35,707 bases of DNA, taken from JAZDJJ01 sp043804035. GTDB taxonomy: Bacteria; Bacteroidota; Bacteroidia; Palsa-948. The position numbers and the translations under genes were made by a program. The DNA lies in the NCBI GenBank assembly GCA_043804035.1, contig JAZDJJ010000108.1, positions 1 to 35,707 of the forward strand. Reading direction: 5' to 3'. Below the pieces are notes generated by a model that saw only the letters and a list, made by a program, of their open reading frames with translations, did no database searches and was not told where the DNA came from. Below, piece after piece: positions 1 through 8,539 of the stretch; within the stretch, counting starts at the first letter, position 1, and every line of letters starts with the position of its first letter.

Positions 1-138
1 TTTGGCAAGGTCGGCAGGAAGAAAATTTGGATTGCCTGTTAATCCTTTTGCGATAGCGCGCAATAAAGACACAAGATCTGGCGAATCAAGATTTCGTAAA
101 TTGAGTGCAATGAGTACTCTTTTGATAATTTTTTTCAT
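1..138 (-). CDS. Unidentified protein, N-terminal part only
   Basis: An open frame begins at ATG 136-138 on the minus strand and runs off the left edge of the window, giving 46 residues that start MKKIIKRVLIALNL and include LRAIAKGLTGNPNF. The start is preceded at 173-180 by a TATGTTTG box that fits a Bacteroidota -7 element. No domain is recognised. The N-terminus is basic and hydrophobic but not a convincing signal peptide. It follows acs in the same direction, with a 177-bp gap containing a hairpin, so it probably has its own promoter. Confidence 0.5.
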   Translation of the reverse strand, partial: MKKIIKRVLIALNLRNLDSPDLVSLLRAIAKGLTGNPNFLPADLAK

Positions 139-172
139 AAATGATTTAAATTAAAAGTTAAATTTGATGATA

Positions 173-180
173 CAAACATA
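173..180 (-). promoter_or_regulatory. Candidate -7 box TATGTTTG
   Basis: TATGTTTG on the minus strand matches TAnnTTTG and lies 35 nt before the ATG at 138. No clear TTG is seen at the expected -33 position, so this is a weak call. The surrounding caaacatacataaaa motif recurs at 3732 and 3811. Confidence 0.3.
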
Positions 181-272
181 CATAAAAATTAAAAATAACT
201 GTAACTTCTTCATATCCACAGATAAATTGAACAGATGATTTTTGTAAATCATTTTAAATTATCTGCAGTAAT

Positions 273-296
273 GGGGCAGGATTTGAACCCTGCCCC
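273..296. repeat. Perfect 8-bp hairpin after acs
   Basis: GGGGCAGG (273-280) and CCTGCCCC (289-296) form a perfect stem with an 8-nt loop, 20 bp beyond the acs stop. It could stop or stabilise the acs transcript, but no T-run follows on the minus strand, so a simple Rho-independent terminator is not supported. The minus strand resembles a tRNA T-arm (GGTTCAAATCC) but has no tRNA body. It may be an intergenic palindromic repeat. Confidence 0.4.
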
Positions 297-315
297 TACT
301 GTCCACAAATTGTTT

Positions 316-2217
316 TTATTCTTCCAAAGTAGATATATCTCCTACATCTTTACCAAGCGCCTCAGCTTTCAATAATCTACGCATGATTTTGCCCGACCGT
401 GTCTTTGGTAATTTATCTCTAAATTCAATTTCATCAGGTCTGGCAATTGGACCTATCTCCTTGCTTACCCAATCTTTTAATTCTTTCTTTAATTCCTCTG
501 AAATAGTGAAGCCCATTTTGAGTGTTACATACGCCTTTGGCACATCGCCTTTTATTTCGTGTGGAATTCCTATAACTGCTGCTTCTGCTACTGCTGCATG
601 CGAAACTAAAGCACTTTCTACTTCTGCTGTTCCTAATCTATGTCCTGCAACATTTAATACTTCGTCTGCTCTGCCTCTGAACCAAAAATATCCATCTTTA
701 TCAATAGTGCAGGAATCTCCTGTTAAATAAACATCAGGAAATCTTGACCAATAGGTTTCTTTATATCGCTCAGAATCTTTATATATTGTTCTGAGCATCC
801 CTGGCCAAGGCGATGATAAAATAGCAAATCCATTTTCATTAGGGTTAATTGGTTTGCCATCAGAAGTATAAACTGCTGCACTGATTCCCGGCAATGGTTT
901 TGTTGCTGACCCCGGTTTAAGCGGTGTAATAGGAAGCGGCGAAATCATGAAATTACCCGTTTCTGTTTGCCACCACGTATCCATAATCTGACACTTCTCT
1001 TTACCAATATGTTTGTAATACCATCTCCACGCTTCAGGGTTAATTGGCTCTCCAACACTTCCCAGCAATCTTAAACTGGAAAGATCATACTTCTTTGCCC
1101 ATTGTTCGCCATATCTCATGTGCATTCTGATTGCTGTAGGTGATGTGTACAAAATAGTTGCTTTTTCTCTTTCAATTGTTTTCCACCATCTGCCAGCATC
1201 AGGATAATCAGGTGCTCCTTCATAAAGAATTGAAGTTGCTCCCAACATTAAAGGTGCATAGACAATATAACTATGTCCGGTTACCCAGCCAACATCTGCA
1301 GCACACCACCAAATATCGTCTTCTTTTATATCAAATACGAATTTTAATGTAGATGCTACTCCAACTGCATAGCCACCGTGAACATGTACGATGCCTTTTG
1401 GTTTGCCTGTTGTTCCCGAAGTATAAAGAGTATAAAGCATATCTTCTGCATCCAACTGTTCTGTTTCACATTTATCAGATTCTTTTGCTGTGATTTCATG
1501 CCACCACAAGTCGCGTCCCGCTTGCATATTTACTTTTAGGTTGGCTCTGTTGAATACAATTATATGTTTCAAACTCGGCGACCCATTTGCTGCTATATCA
1601 GCATTACTTTTTAACTCTACTACTTTTCCTCTCCTGTAAGCACCATCACAAGTAATCAGAACTTTGGATTCTGCATCAACAATACGATCTTTTAACGCAG
1701 TGGCACTGAAGCCGGAAAATATTACTGAATGAACGGCTCCTATTTTAGCACAAGCAAGCATTGCTATTGGTAATTGTGGAACCATTGGCATAAATAGAGT
1801 GATTCTATCTCCTTTCTTTACGCCCAATTTCTTCATTGCATTGGCAAGTTTGCAAATCTCACGATTCAAGTCAGCATAAGTCCATCGCTCTACTTCTCCG
1901 GGCTCGGATTCATAGATGTATGCAACTTTGTTTGCTGTTTTGGTGTTGAGATGTCGGTCTATGGCATTATAACATATATTTATTTTGCCCCCTGTGAACC
2001 ACTTGGCAAATGGATGTTTCCAATCCAATACCTTGTCCCACGGCTTAAACCAATCCAAGTCCTTTGCTACTTCTCCCCAATACCATTCTTTGTCCTTAGC
2101 ACGCTGGAGTAGTTCATCCAACGTCCCAATTTTATGTTTGTCCATAAACTTCTTTATGTTACTCTCCTTTACTAATTTTTCTGAAGGATAGTACATTTCT
2201 TCTTTTTCGTCTGCCAT
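316..2217 (-). CDS. acs: Acetyl-CoA synthetase (AMP-forming)
   Basis: This 633-aa enzyme activates acetate to acetyl-CoA through acetyl-adenylate in the cytoplasm. The N-terminal acetyl-CoA synthetase region is followed by the adenylate-forming core YTSGTTGKPKG (about residues 265-275), DTWWQTETG, the hinge and C-terminal motif TGDSCTIDKDGYFWFRGR, and the catalytic lysine K610 in TRSGKIMRR, which is the acetylation-controlled lysine in family members. Length is close to the usual 640-650 aa. The start is supported by GGAGG a few bases upstream. It lies 33 bp behind the MFS transporter gene on the same strand, so the two are probably co-transcribed. That pairing suggests uptake or exchange of a small carboxylate feeding acetyl-CoA, which is inference. 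Confidence 0.95.
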   Translation of the reverse strand: MADEKEEMYYPSEKLVKESNIKKFMDKHKIGTLDELLQRAKDKEWYWGEVAKDLDWFKPWDKVLDWKHPFAKWFTGGKINICYNAIDRHLNTKTANKVAYIYESEPGEVERWTYADLNREICKLANAMKKLGVKKGDRITLFMPMVPQLPIAMLACAKIGAVHSVIFSGFSATALKDRIVDAESKVLITCDGAYRRGKVVELKSNADIAANGSPSLKHIIVFNRANLKVNMQAGRDLWWHEITAKESDKCETEQLDAEDMLYTLYTSGTTGKPKGIVHVHGGYAVGVASTLKFVFDIKEDDIWWCAADVGWVTGHSYIVYAPLMLGATSILYEGAPDYPDAGRWWKTIEREKATILYTSPTAIRMHMRYGEQWAKKYDLSSLRLLGSVGEPINPEAWRWYYKHIGKEKCQIMDTWWQTETGNFMISPLPITPLKPGSATKPLPGISAAVYTSDGKPINPNENGFAILSSPWPGMLRTIYKDSERYKETYWSRFPDVYLTGDSCTIDKDGYFWFRGRADEVLNVAGHRLGTAEVESALVSHAAVAEAAVIGIPHEIKGDVPKAYVTLKMGFTISEELKKELKDWVSKEIGPIARPDEIEFRDKLPKTRSGKIMRRLLKAEALGKDVGDISTLEE

Positions 2218-2250
2218 AATTGCCTCCTTTTTTTTTATATTGTTTTACAT

Positions 2251-3504
2251 TTATTTTATATCCGACTTTTCATTTTTAGTATCACAATTACATGTACATG
2301 TATTTGTTTGTGGTACTTTAATTAAAAAAACCAGCACCGCACTAAGAAAACAAGCAATAGCCATAATGATAAATGCAATATCATAAGAACCTGTCAATTC
2401 TTTTACTTTGGGTGCAAATATATTACTTAAAAGTCCTCCAACTCCGTAAGCAGTAAAAATAATACCATAATTGATACCTACATTCTTTGTCCCAAAAAAA
2501 TCTGCATTGATTGCCGGATATAGAGCAAGATAACCACCAAAACATAAACCGACAAGCGAAATTCCAATCCAATACCATGCTGGGTAAGTAGCAATTAAGT
2601 TATAGGACAAGATTGTTATTCCGCAAATTAAGAATATAGTAAACAATGTTTTTGTACGTCCAAATGAATCTGAAATTTTTCCCCATAATATTCTACCTAA
2701 CGTATTAAAAATTGCTAATAAACTGACTCCTAATGCTGCTGTTCCTGCTGAGTATTTTGCCACTTCTTGTCCAATAGGTGATGTTTGTCCGATTATCATT
2801 AACCCGGAAGCACAGCCAAAAAAGTAAGTGAACCAGATTAAATAAAATTGTTTGGTTGATAGCATTTCACTAGCACTAAAATTAGCTTTACTGCTTGCAG
2901 CTTTAACTGGTGGAATCCAACCTGTTGGAACATATCCGGCAGGAGGATTGCGAAGAATAAGTGCCCCGATAGAAACTATTACCAAAAACATCAATCCTAA
3001 AGTAGCAAATGTGCCTGATATTCCATTAGTAACAATTAATTTACTTGCTAATGGTCCAACAATCAAAGCACCTGCTCCAAACCCTGCAACAGATAATCCT
3101 GTTATAAGTCCTCGTTTATCCGGGAACCATTTAACGCCTACAGCAATTGGACAACTGTATGCAAGTCCAATTCCAATACCGGATACTACTCCATAAAATA
3201 AAATGATGGACTTTAATGATGTTACATTGTAACTACCAGCGAGTATCATCCCTAATCCAAGAAGTACTCCGCCTGTAATAGCAACAATTCTTGGTCCTGC
3301 TTTATCCTGCCACCTGCCTCCTAAAATTGTTGCCAGTGCAAAAAATATAAGCACTGCAGAAAATGGCAAAGACGCCTGCACCTTGTCAATTTCCAGCAAT
3401 TTTTGTAAAGGTATTCTAAAAATACTCCATGCATAAATTGCTCCCAAACAAAGTTGAATTAATAAGGCACCAACCACTATCCACCATCGATTAAAAGTTT
3501 TCAT
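2251..3504 (-). CDS. OFA-family MFS transporter (oxalate/formate antiporter-like)
   Basis: This 417-aa polytopic membrane protein has about 12 hydrophobic segments. It starts MKTFNRWWIVVGALLIQLCLGAIY, a head typical of the oxalate:formate antiporter (OFA) branch of the major facilitator superfamily. Further family-like stretches are GRWQDKAGPR and GRILWGKISDSFGR, the loop 2-3 and loop 8-9 MFS signatures. The tail contains a Cys cluster (TCTCNC) of unknown meaning. AGGAGG sits upstream of the ATG. The substrate cannot be read from sequence; oxalate, formate, pyruvate or another monocarboxylate are possible. It is the first gene of the operon with acs, driven by the promoter at 3590-3619. Confidence 0.85.
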   Translation of the reverse strand: MKTFNRWWIVVGALLIQLCLGAIYAWSIFRIPLQKLLEIDKVQASLPFSAVLIFFALATILGGRWQDKAGPRIVAITGGVLLGLGMILAGSYNVTSLKSIILFYGVVSGIGIGLAYSCPIAVGVKWFPDKRGLITGLSVAGFGAGALIVGPLASKLIVTNGISGTFATLGLMFLVIVSIGALILRNPPAGYVPTGWIPPVKAASSKANFSASEMLSTKQFYLIWFTYFFGCASGLMIIGQTSPIGQEVAKYSAGTAALGVSLLAIFNTLGRILWGKISDSFGRTKTLFTIFLICGITILSYNLIATYPAWYWIGISLVGLCFGGYLALYPAINADFFGTKNVGINYGIIFTAYGVGGLLSNIFAPKVKELTGSYDIAFIIMAIACFLSAVLVFLIKVPQTNTCTCNCDTKNEKSDIK

Positions 3505-3532
3505 ATTTTCCTCCTTTTTATTTTTAAATTAT

Positions 3533-3827
3533 GGGAATTATATCCCGCTGTTTAGAACAAATATTAAATTAAATTTCTGATTTAAAATGCAAATGTAAGA
3601 ATCTTTTTTATATGAACAAGTTTTTTTTACAAGCCAGATCAAGTTTTAATTACTTTATTTATTTAGGACTTACGCGAAAAATCATATAAGCCATAGATTC
3701 ATAGATTTTTTTATTGTTAGTAAATTTATGGCAAACATACATAAAATTTTATGGGGATTATATTCCATTTTGTACCAACTATTAAATTAAATTTCTGAGT
3801 TTGAAAAATACAAACATACATAAAATT
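3533..3827. repeat. Degenerate direct repeat upstream of the transporter-acs operon
   Basis: About 54 bp at 3533-3586 recur in degenerate form at 3754-3806. Both start with a GGGAATTATATCCC-like dyad and share the 19-mer tattaaattaaatttctga. Each copy is followed by a CAAAnnTA box, which is TAnnTTTG on the minus strand (3590 and 3811). A further caaacatacataaaa lies at 3732. This looks like a duplicated promoter or regulatory region facing the transporter gene. TTTAGGACTTACGC at 3662-3675 is shared with 10057-10070. Confidence 0.4.
3590..3619 (-). promoter_or_regulatory. Promoter of the transporter-acs operon
   Basis: On the minus strand TTG (3617-3619), 19 nt, then TACATTTG (3590-3597) match the Bacteroidota primary-sigma consensus TTG-N17-23-TAnnTTTG. 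It lies 86 bp before the transporter ATG and is the best promoter in this gap. Confidence 0.6.
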
Positions 3828-3850
3828 CTAATTCTACTAAATTATTTTTT

Positions 3851-3931
3851 ATTTTTAGGGCTCTCTAAAAATACAAATAAACGTCATTGCGTCGCAATGA
3901 CGAAACCAATTTTTGGGACTGCCCTAAAATC
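3851..3931. repeat. Small palindromic MITE-like element
   Basis: The outer arms are ATTTTTAGGGC at 3851 and its inverted relative GCCCTAAAAT ending near 3931. Between them lies a perfect palindrome, CGTCATTGCG-T-CGCAATGACG (3882-3902). The arms resemble 17843-17865, and the core resembles the longer inverted repeat at 24551-24634. No transposase is present, so this would be a non-autonomous or relic element. Confidence 0.4.
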
Positions 3932-3999
3932 AGTCCACTTTTTAACATACTCCCCAGTAATATGCTATGCATGAGAATATCAAAAGAAGAAATAGGATA

Positions 4000-4032
4000 T
4001 TGTCTCAATAGCCCAAAGTTTTTCTATCTTTG
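4000..4032 (+). promoter_or_regulatory. Promoter of the secreted YD-like gene
   Basis: TTG (4000-4002), 22 nt, then TATCTTTG (4025-4032) match the Bacteroidota promoter consensus. The expected transcription start is near 4037-4040, giving a leader of only about 10-13 nt before the ATG at 4050. The same TATCTTTG octamer occurs at the ATPase promoter and in every CRISPR repeat. Confidence 0.65.
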
Positions 4033-4049
4033 CTCAAAATTATTTGACA

Positions 4050-5012
4050 ATGACTTACAAACATTCATCACTTCTTTTTCTTTTACTATTTTTTTTAACT
4101 CATCTCTTTACACAAGAAAATGCAACAGAAAAAACATTAGTAAAAACTAATAGGATAAAATCTAAATCTGCTTACGAAATTAAATTCTATTTAGGAGAAA
4201 AGCAAAAAGATTCTTCTCTGCTCTATACCAAAAGATATGATTTGAAAAGTAATATTACAGAGAATAGTTCACCTGCAGAAACGATTATTTATCAGTACAA
4301 TGATAAAAGAAAACTTATAGTAGAAACTTCATATACTGCAGATAAAACACTACGCTACAAGGATACTTATATTTATAATGCCGCAGGTAATCTGATTGAA
4401 AAAATTGAATATGAAGAAAATGAAAAAATTTCTTTTCGCATTGTCAATAAATACGATGAAAAAAAACGAGAAACCGAAAAAATAATCTTAGCTGCAAACG
4501 GATCTGTTTTATCAAAGCAATTTTTTTTCTATGACACGAAAGGAAATAAAACATCAGAAACAAATTATGATTCCACAGGAAAAGAATTGAATAAAAAAAT
4601 ATTTGTTTTTGATTCTAAGAACCGACTTATTTCCATGACTTTCTTAAAAAACGATTCTGTTACTTCAAAATATTTTTATCAATACAATGATATAGGAAAA
4701 AAAATCAAAACGGTTTGTTACAATTCAAATGGAAGTATAAATTTCAAAAGTGTTTATGATTATAATGTTAAAGGAAATTTAGCACAAGAAACTATTTTAC
4801 AAGGGACAAATTTCACCAGAGAAACCCAACAATACGATACAAAAGGAAATCTCATCAAGAAAATTAAATACGATGACAAAGGGAATATTTTATCAGGATT
4901 TAGTTACCACTACTCTGAAAAAAATCTCATCATTAAAGAAATAGAATATGATCTTTTTGACGAACCACAAAGCATCATCAAATATTCATATGAGTATTAT
5001 CCCGCGCAATGA
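4050..5012 (+). CDS. Secreted protein with YD/RHS-like repeats
   Basis: This 320-aa protein has an N-terminal signal peptide (TYKHSSLLFLLLFFLTHLFT). The rest is an imperfect tandem repeat of about 18-25 residues with the pattern Y-(D/N)-x-x-G-(N/K)-x-x-x-(E/K), for example YNAAGNLIEK, YDTKGNKTSE and YDTKGNLIKK. This resembles YD/RHS or toxin_WG-type beta-strand repeats of surface proteins. No toxin tip or C-terminal secretion domain follows, and it is short for an RHS protein. I chose ATG 4050 over an in-frame TTG at 4044 because it fits the signal peptide and lies just after a good promoter. Its 3' end overlaps the next gene by 23 bp, suggesting translational coupling. Function unknown. Confidence 0.7.
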   Translation: MTYKHSSLLFLLLFFLTHLFTQENATEKTLVKTNRIKSKSAYEIKFYLGEKQKDSSLLYTKRYDLKSNITENSSPAETIIYQYNDKRKLIVETSYTADKTLRYKDTYIYNAAGNLIEKIEYEENEKISFRIVNKYDEKKRETEKIILAANGSVLSKQFFFYDTKGNKTSETNYDSTGKELNKKIFVFDSKNRLISMTFLKNDSVTSKYFYQYNDIGKKIKTVCYNSNGSINFKSVYDYNVKGNLAQETILQGTNFTRETQQYDTKGNLIKKIKYDDKGNILSGFSYHYSEKNLIIKEIEYDLFDEPQSIIKYSYEYYPAQ

Positions 5013-5847
5013 TAAATGTTTTGTAAACTTCAACGAAAAAATTATCTCTTCTTCGCAACCTGTTTTCACTACATCAAATCGTTCTTTTCGTTATGGTGAT
5101 GGACTTTTTGAAAGCATACGCATTGCCGATGGAAAAATTTGTTTTATAAAAAAACATATATCCCGTCTATTGCGTTCTATGAAAATAATGCAGATGGATA
5201 TTCCGAAAAAATTCTCTGTCAATTTTTTCTTTTCTGAAATCAATAATCTTGCTTATGAAAACGGAATCAGAGAGGGAGGAAGAGTCCGTCTGACTATTTT
5301 TCGTAATGACGGAGGATTTTATCAAGCAAAAAATAATAAGGTGTCTTTTCTTATTGAAACAGAACATCTTCCGGATAAAACATATAAGTTGAATGAAAAT
5401 GGTATTACGATTGCTATTTATTCAAAAGTAAAAAAAATATTTTCTCCAATATCTCACCTGAAAACAAACAATTCCATAATTTATATTCTTGCCTCGCTTT
5501 GGAGCAATGAAAAAAAAGTTGATGATAGCTTACTGCTTAATGAACAGAATGCAGTTGTTGAAGCCACTTCATCAAATATTTTTCTTTGTAAGAAAAACAA
5601 ACTTTTTACTCCGCCTTTACAGGCAGGATGTGTGGATGGAATAATGAGAAAACAAATAATCTTGCTTGCGAAAAAAGAAAAAATAAATGTGAAAGAAAAA
5701 ATAATTACTCCAGATGAACTTATTGAAAGTGATGAAATATTTCTGACAAATGCCATACAAGGAATAAGATGGATAGGTTGTTTTAGGGAAAAAAAATATG
5801 ATAATAAAATGGCAAAAAAAATGACAGCAATTCTTCTGTGGTTGTGA
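4990..5847 (+). CDS. Class IV aminotransferase (aminodeoxychorismate lyase / BCAT-like)
   Basis: This 285-aa fold-type IV PLP enzyme has the entry motif RSFRYGDGLFESIR, the probable PLP lysine K158 in SHLKTNNS, the EATSSNIF cofactor motif (E191) and LTNAIQGIRW near the end. Family members either release 4-aminobenzoate for folate synthesis (PabC) or transaminate branched-chain or D-amino acids; sequence alone does not decide. ATG 4990 is the start that begins directly at the conserved N-terminus; a start at 4948 would add an unrelated leader. The gene's last bases are part of the first CRISPR repeat: the repeat starts at 5841 and supplies the TTG TGA ending the frame. The C-terminus may therefore have been trimmed by a few residues. 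Confidence 0.8.
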   Translation: MSIIPRNDKCFVNFNEKIISSSQPVFTTSNRSFRYGDGLFESIRIADGKICFIKKHISRLLRSMKIMQMDIPKKFSVNFFFSEINNLAYENGIREGGRVRLTIFRNDGGFYQAKNNKVSFLIETEHLPDKTYKLNENGITIAIYSKVKKIFSPISHLKTNNSIIYILASLWSNEKKVDDSLLLNEQNAVVEATSSNIFLCKKNKLFTPPLQAGCVDGIMRKQIILLAKKEKINVKEKIITPDELIESDEIFLTNAIQGIRWIGCFREKKYDNKMAKKMTAILLWL

Positions 5848-8539
5848 TTTGCTTTCAAAATGTATCTTTGACATATTAAACACAATGCTTCTTTTTTTGA
5901 TTTGAATTGAATGTTGTTGTGATTTGCTTTCAAAATGTATCTTTGACATATTAAACACAATACCTATCACTGAACCCGAAACCGAAGATTTGTTGTGATT
6001 TGCTTTCAAAATGTATCTTTGACATATTAAACACAATTAGATAAATTTTTTAGCGCATTTTATCTATGTTGTGATTTGCTTTCAAAATGTATCTTTGACA
6101 TATTAAACACAATTTATTGTCAAATGCTCCGCTTTAATCCCTAGTTGTGATTTGCTTTCAAAATGTATCTTTGACATATTAAACACAATAAGCACCTATA
6201 TATACCCCACGAGGAAGATAGTTGTGATTTGCTTTCAAAATGTATCTTTGACATATTAAACACAATTCGGGGTTTATGCGCTATACGCTCCTGATAGTTG
6301 TGATTTGCTTTCAAAATGTATCTTTGACATATTAAACACAATTACTTTACTCTCTGGACTTTGTTTGTTTGTGTTGTGATTTGCTTTCAAAATGTATCTT
6401 TGACATATTAAACACAATATTGCCTGAGATGATGACTGATGATGATTGGTTGTGATTTGCTTTCAAAATGTATCTTTGACATATTAAACACAATGAGAGG
6501 ATATGACAGATACTTATGTTAAGTGTTGTGATTTGCTTTCAAAATGTATCTTTGACATATTAAACACAATGCCAGATATATGCCCGCCGACGCATTTACG
6601 GTTGTGATTTGCTTTCAAAATGTATCTTTGACATATTAAACACAATTGAGTGGTTGCGAGTGTCTGGAAGTTGCAAGTTGTGATTTGCTTTCAAAATGTA
6701 TCTTTGACATATTAAACACAATTTTTTTTAATTTGTCCTGTGACGGTTTTGCGTTGTGATTTGCTTTCAAAATGTATCTTTGACATATTAAACACAATTC
6801 GGAGGAAACTTGTCCATTTTCGTTGTATGTTGTGATTTGCTTTCAAAATGTATCTTTGACATATTAAACACAATCGAGTCTGTGAACCCAGCGTTCTCTG
6901 AATGGTTGTGATTTGCTTTCAAAATGTATCTTTGACATATTAAACACAATTTTAAAAGAATTTGCCTTTCCTTTTTTGGGTTGTGATTTGCTTTCAAAAT
7001 GTATCTTTGACATATTAAACACAATGTCGAACCCATGCCAGTTATAACCGTTTAGTTGTGATTTGCTTTCAAAATGTATCTTTGACATATTAAACACAAT
7101 TTTAAAAGAATTTGCCTTTCTTTTTTCGGGTTGTGATTTGCTTTCAAAATGTATCTTTGACATATTAAACACAATTTGCTTTGCAAATGCTCTATCATCA
7201 CCCAAGTTGTGATTTGCTTTCAAAATGTATCTTTGACATATTAAACACAATCCGGTGTCTATGCGCTATATGCTCCCGATAGTTGTGATTTGCTTTCAAA
7301 ATGTATCTTTGACATATTAAACACAATAAACTATTCTTTATCAATAATCAACCCTGAGTTGTGATTTGCTTTCAAAATGTATCTTTGACATATTAAACAC
7401 AATTTGCTTGTTGCAAATGCGGGGGCGATGGCAGTTGTGATTTGCTTTCAAAATGTATCTTTGACATATTAAACACAATGGTGTTGTTAGTTGGGCTTGT
7501 CTATACTTGGTTGTGATTTGCTTTCAAAATGTATCTTTGACATATTAAACACAATAATCGCGGGGTCGGGCATTGCTCCTCGCGGTTGTGATTTGCTTTC
7601 AAAATGTATCTTTGACATATTAAACACAATTGTGTTGTTAGTTGGGCTTGTCTTACTTCGGTTGTGATTTGCTTTCAAAATGTATCTTTGACATATTAAA
7701 CACAATAGCCTGTGGTATAACCTTAATACGAGCATTGTTGTGATTTGCTTTCAAAATGTATCTTTGACATATTAAACACAATCTGGCTCCTGTACGAGCG
7801 ATATACTCCGTAGTTGTGATTTGCTTTCAAAATGTATCTTTGACATATTAAACACAATTGGTCAAAGAAAGCACAGCGGTATTACGAGGTTGTGATTTGC
7901 TTTCAAAATGTATCTTTGACATATTAAACACAATATCGCTTATAGTTTATCCTGTAATCGCTTAGTTGTGATTTGCTTTCAAAATGTATCTTTGACATAT
8001 TAAACACAATTTTTTTATATGGCAAAAGTTCAATATTCGGGTTGTGATTTGCTTTCAAAATGTATCTTTGACATATTAAACACAATATTAGAACCTGTCT
8101 GCGTTAGTTGGGCGACGTTGTGATTTGCTTTCAAAATGTATCTTTGACATATTAAACACAATTCTTTATTTATTTCATACACAAATATACGAGTTGTGAT
8201 TTGCTTTCAAAATGTATCTTTGACATATTAAACACAATAGCACAGGTGCATTATATTCTCGCACCTGGTTGTGATTTGCTTTCAAAATGTATCTTTGACA
8301 TATTAAACACAATAAGGTGCTATAATCCACTTTACAGCAATCGTTGTGATTTGCTTTCAAAATGTATCTTTGACATATTAAACACAATACGCTTTGATTT
8401 TAATGTAGGTTCCCGCTGTTGTGATTTGCTTTCAAAATGTATCTTTGACATATTAAACACAATTTTTTGCCAATCATATCGCCAAGATAATTTGTTGTGA
8501 TTTGCTTTCAAAATGTATCTTTGACATATTAAACACAAT
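5841..8539 (+). CRISPR. Type II-C CRISPR array, 36 repeats and 35 spacers
   Basis: The 46-bp repeat begins GTTGTGATTTGCTTTC and ends TTAAACACAAT. All 36 copies that I traced are identical, including both ends. Spacers are 30 nt in 26 cases, 29 nt in eight and 31 nt in one, which sums exactly to 5841-8539. The crRNA sense is plus, because the anti-repeats at 15674 and 15812 pair with plus-strand repeat RNA. The long repeat is typical of Bacteroidota type II-C arrays. The first repeat overlaps the stop codon of the aminotransferase gene, so there is no leader on that side. A terminator follows the last repeat after about 70 bp. Several spacers are near-copies of each other (6/19, 15/17, 22/24). 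Identical end repeats and many spacers suggest a recently active array. Confidence 0.98.
5842..5870 (+). promoter_or_regulatory. Promoter embedded in the CRISPR repeat (shown for repeat 1)
   Basis: Repeat positions 2-4 are TTG and 23-30 are TATCTTTG, separated by 18 nt, matching the Bacteroidota promoter consensus in the crRNA sense. Transcription would begin at about repeat positions 34-38, just before the spacer. As all repeats are identical, the promoter is present 36 times. Type II-C repeats with their own promoters are known in Neisseria and Campylobacter. Activity here is inferred. Confidence 0.6.

Noticed and set aside
271..300. tRNA T-arm-like sequence on the minus strand
   Set aside because: The loop is 8 nt rather than 7 and no acceptor, D or anticodon arm can be built around it; it is treated as a hairpin.
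4044..4049. TTG start two codons before ATG 4050
   Set aside because: ATG is preferred and is closer to the expected position behind the promoter.
7176..7433. Spacers 18 and 21 as another homologous pair
   Set aside because: They share only GCATTTGCAA, and neither frame nor length of match supports a common target.
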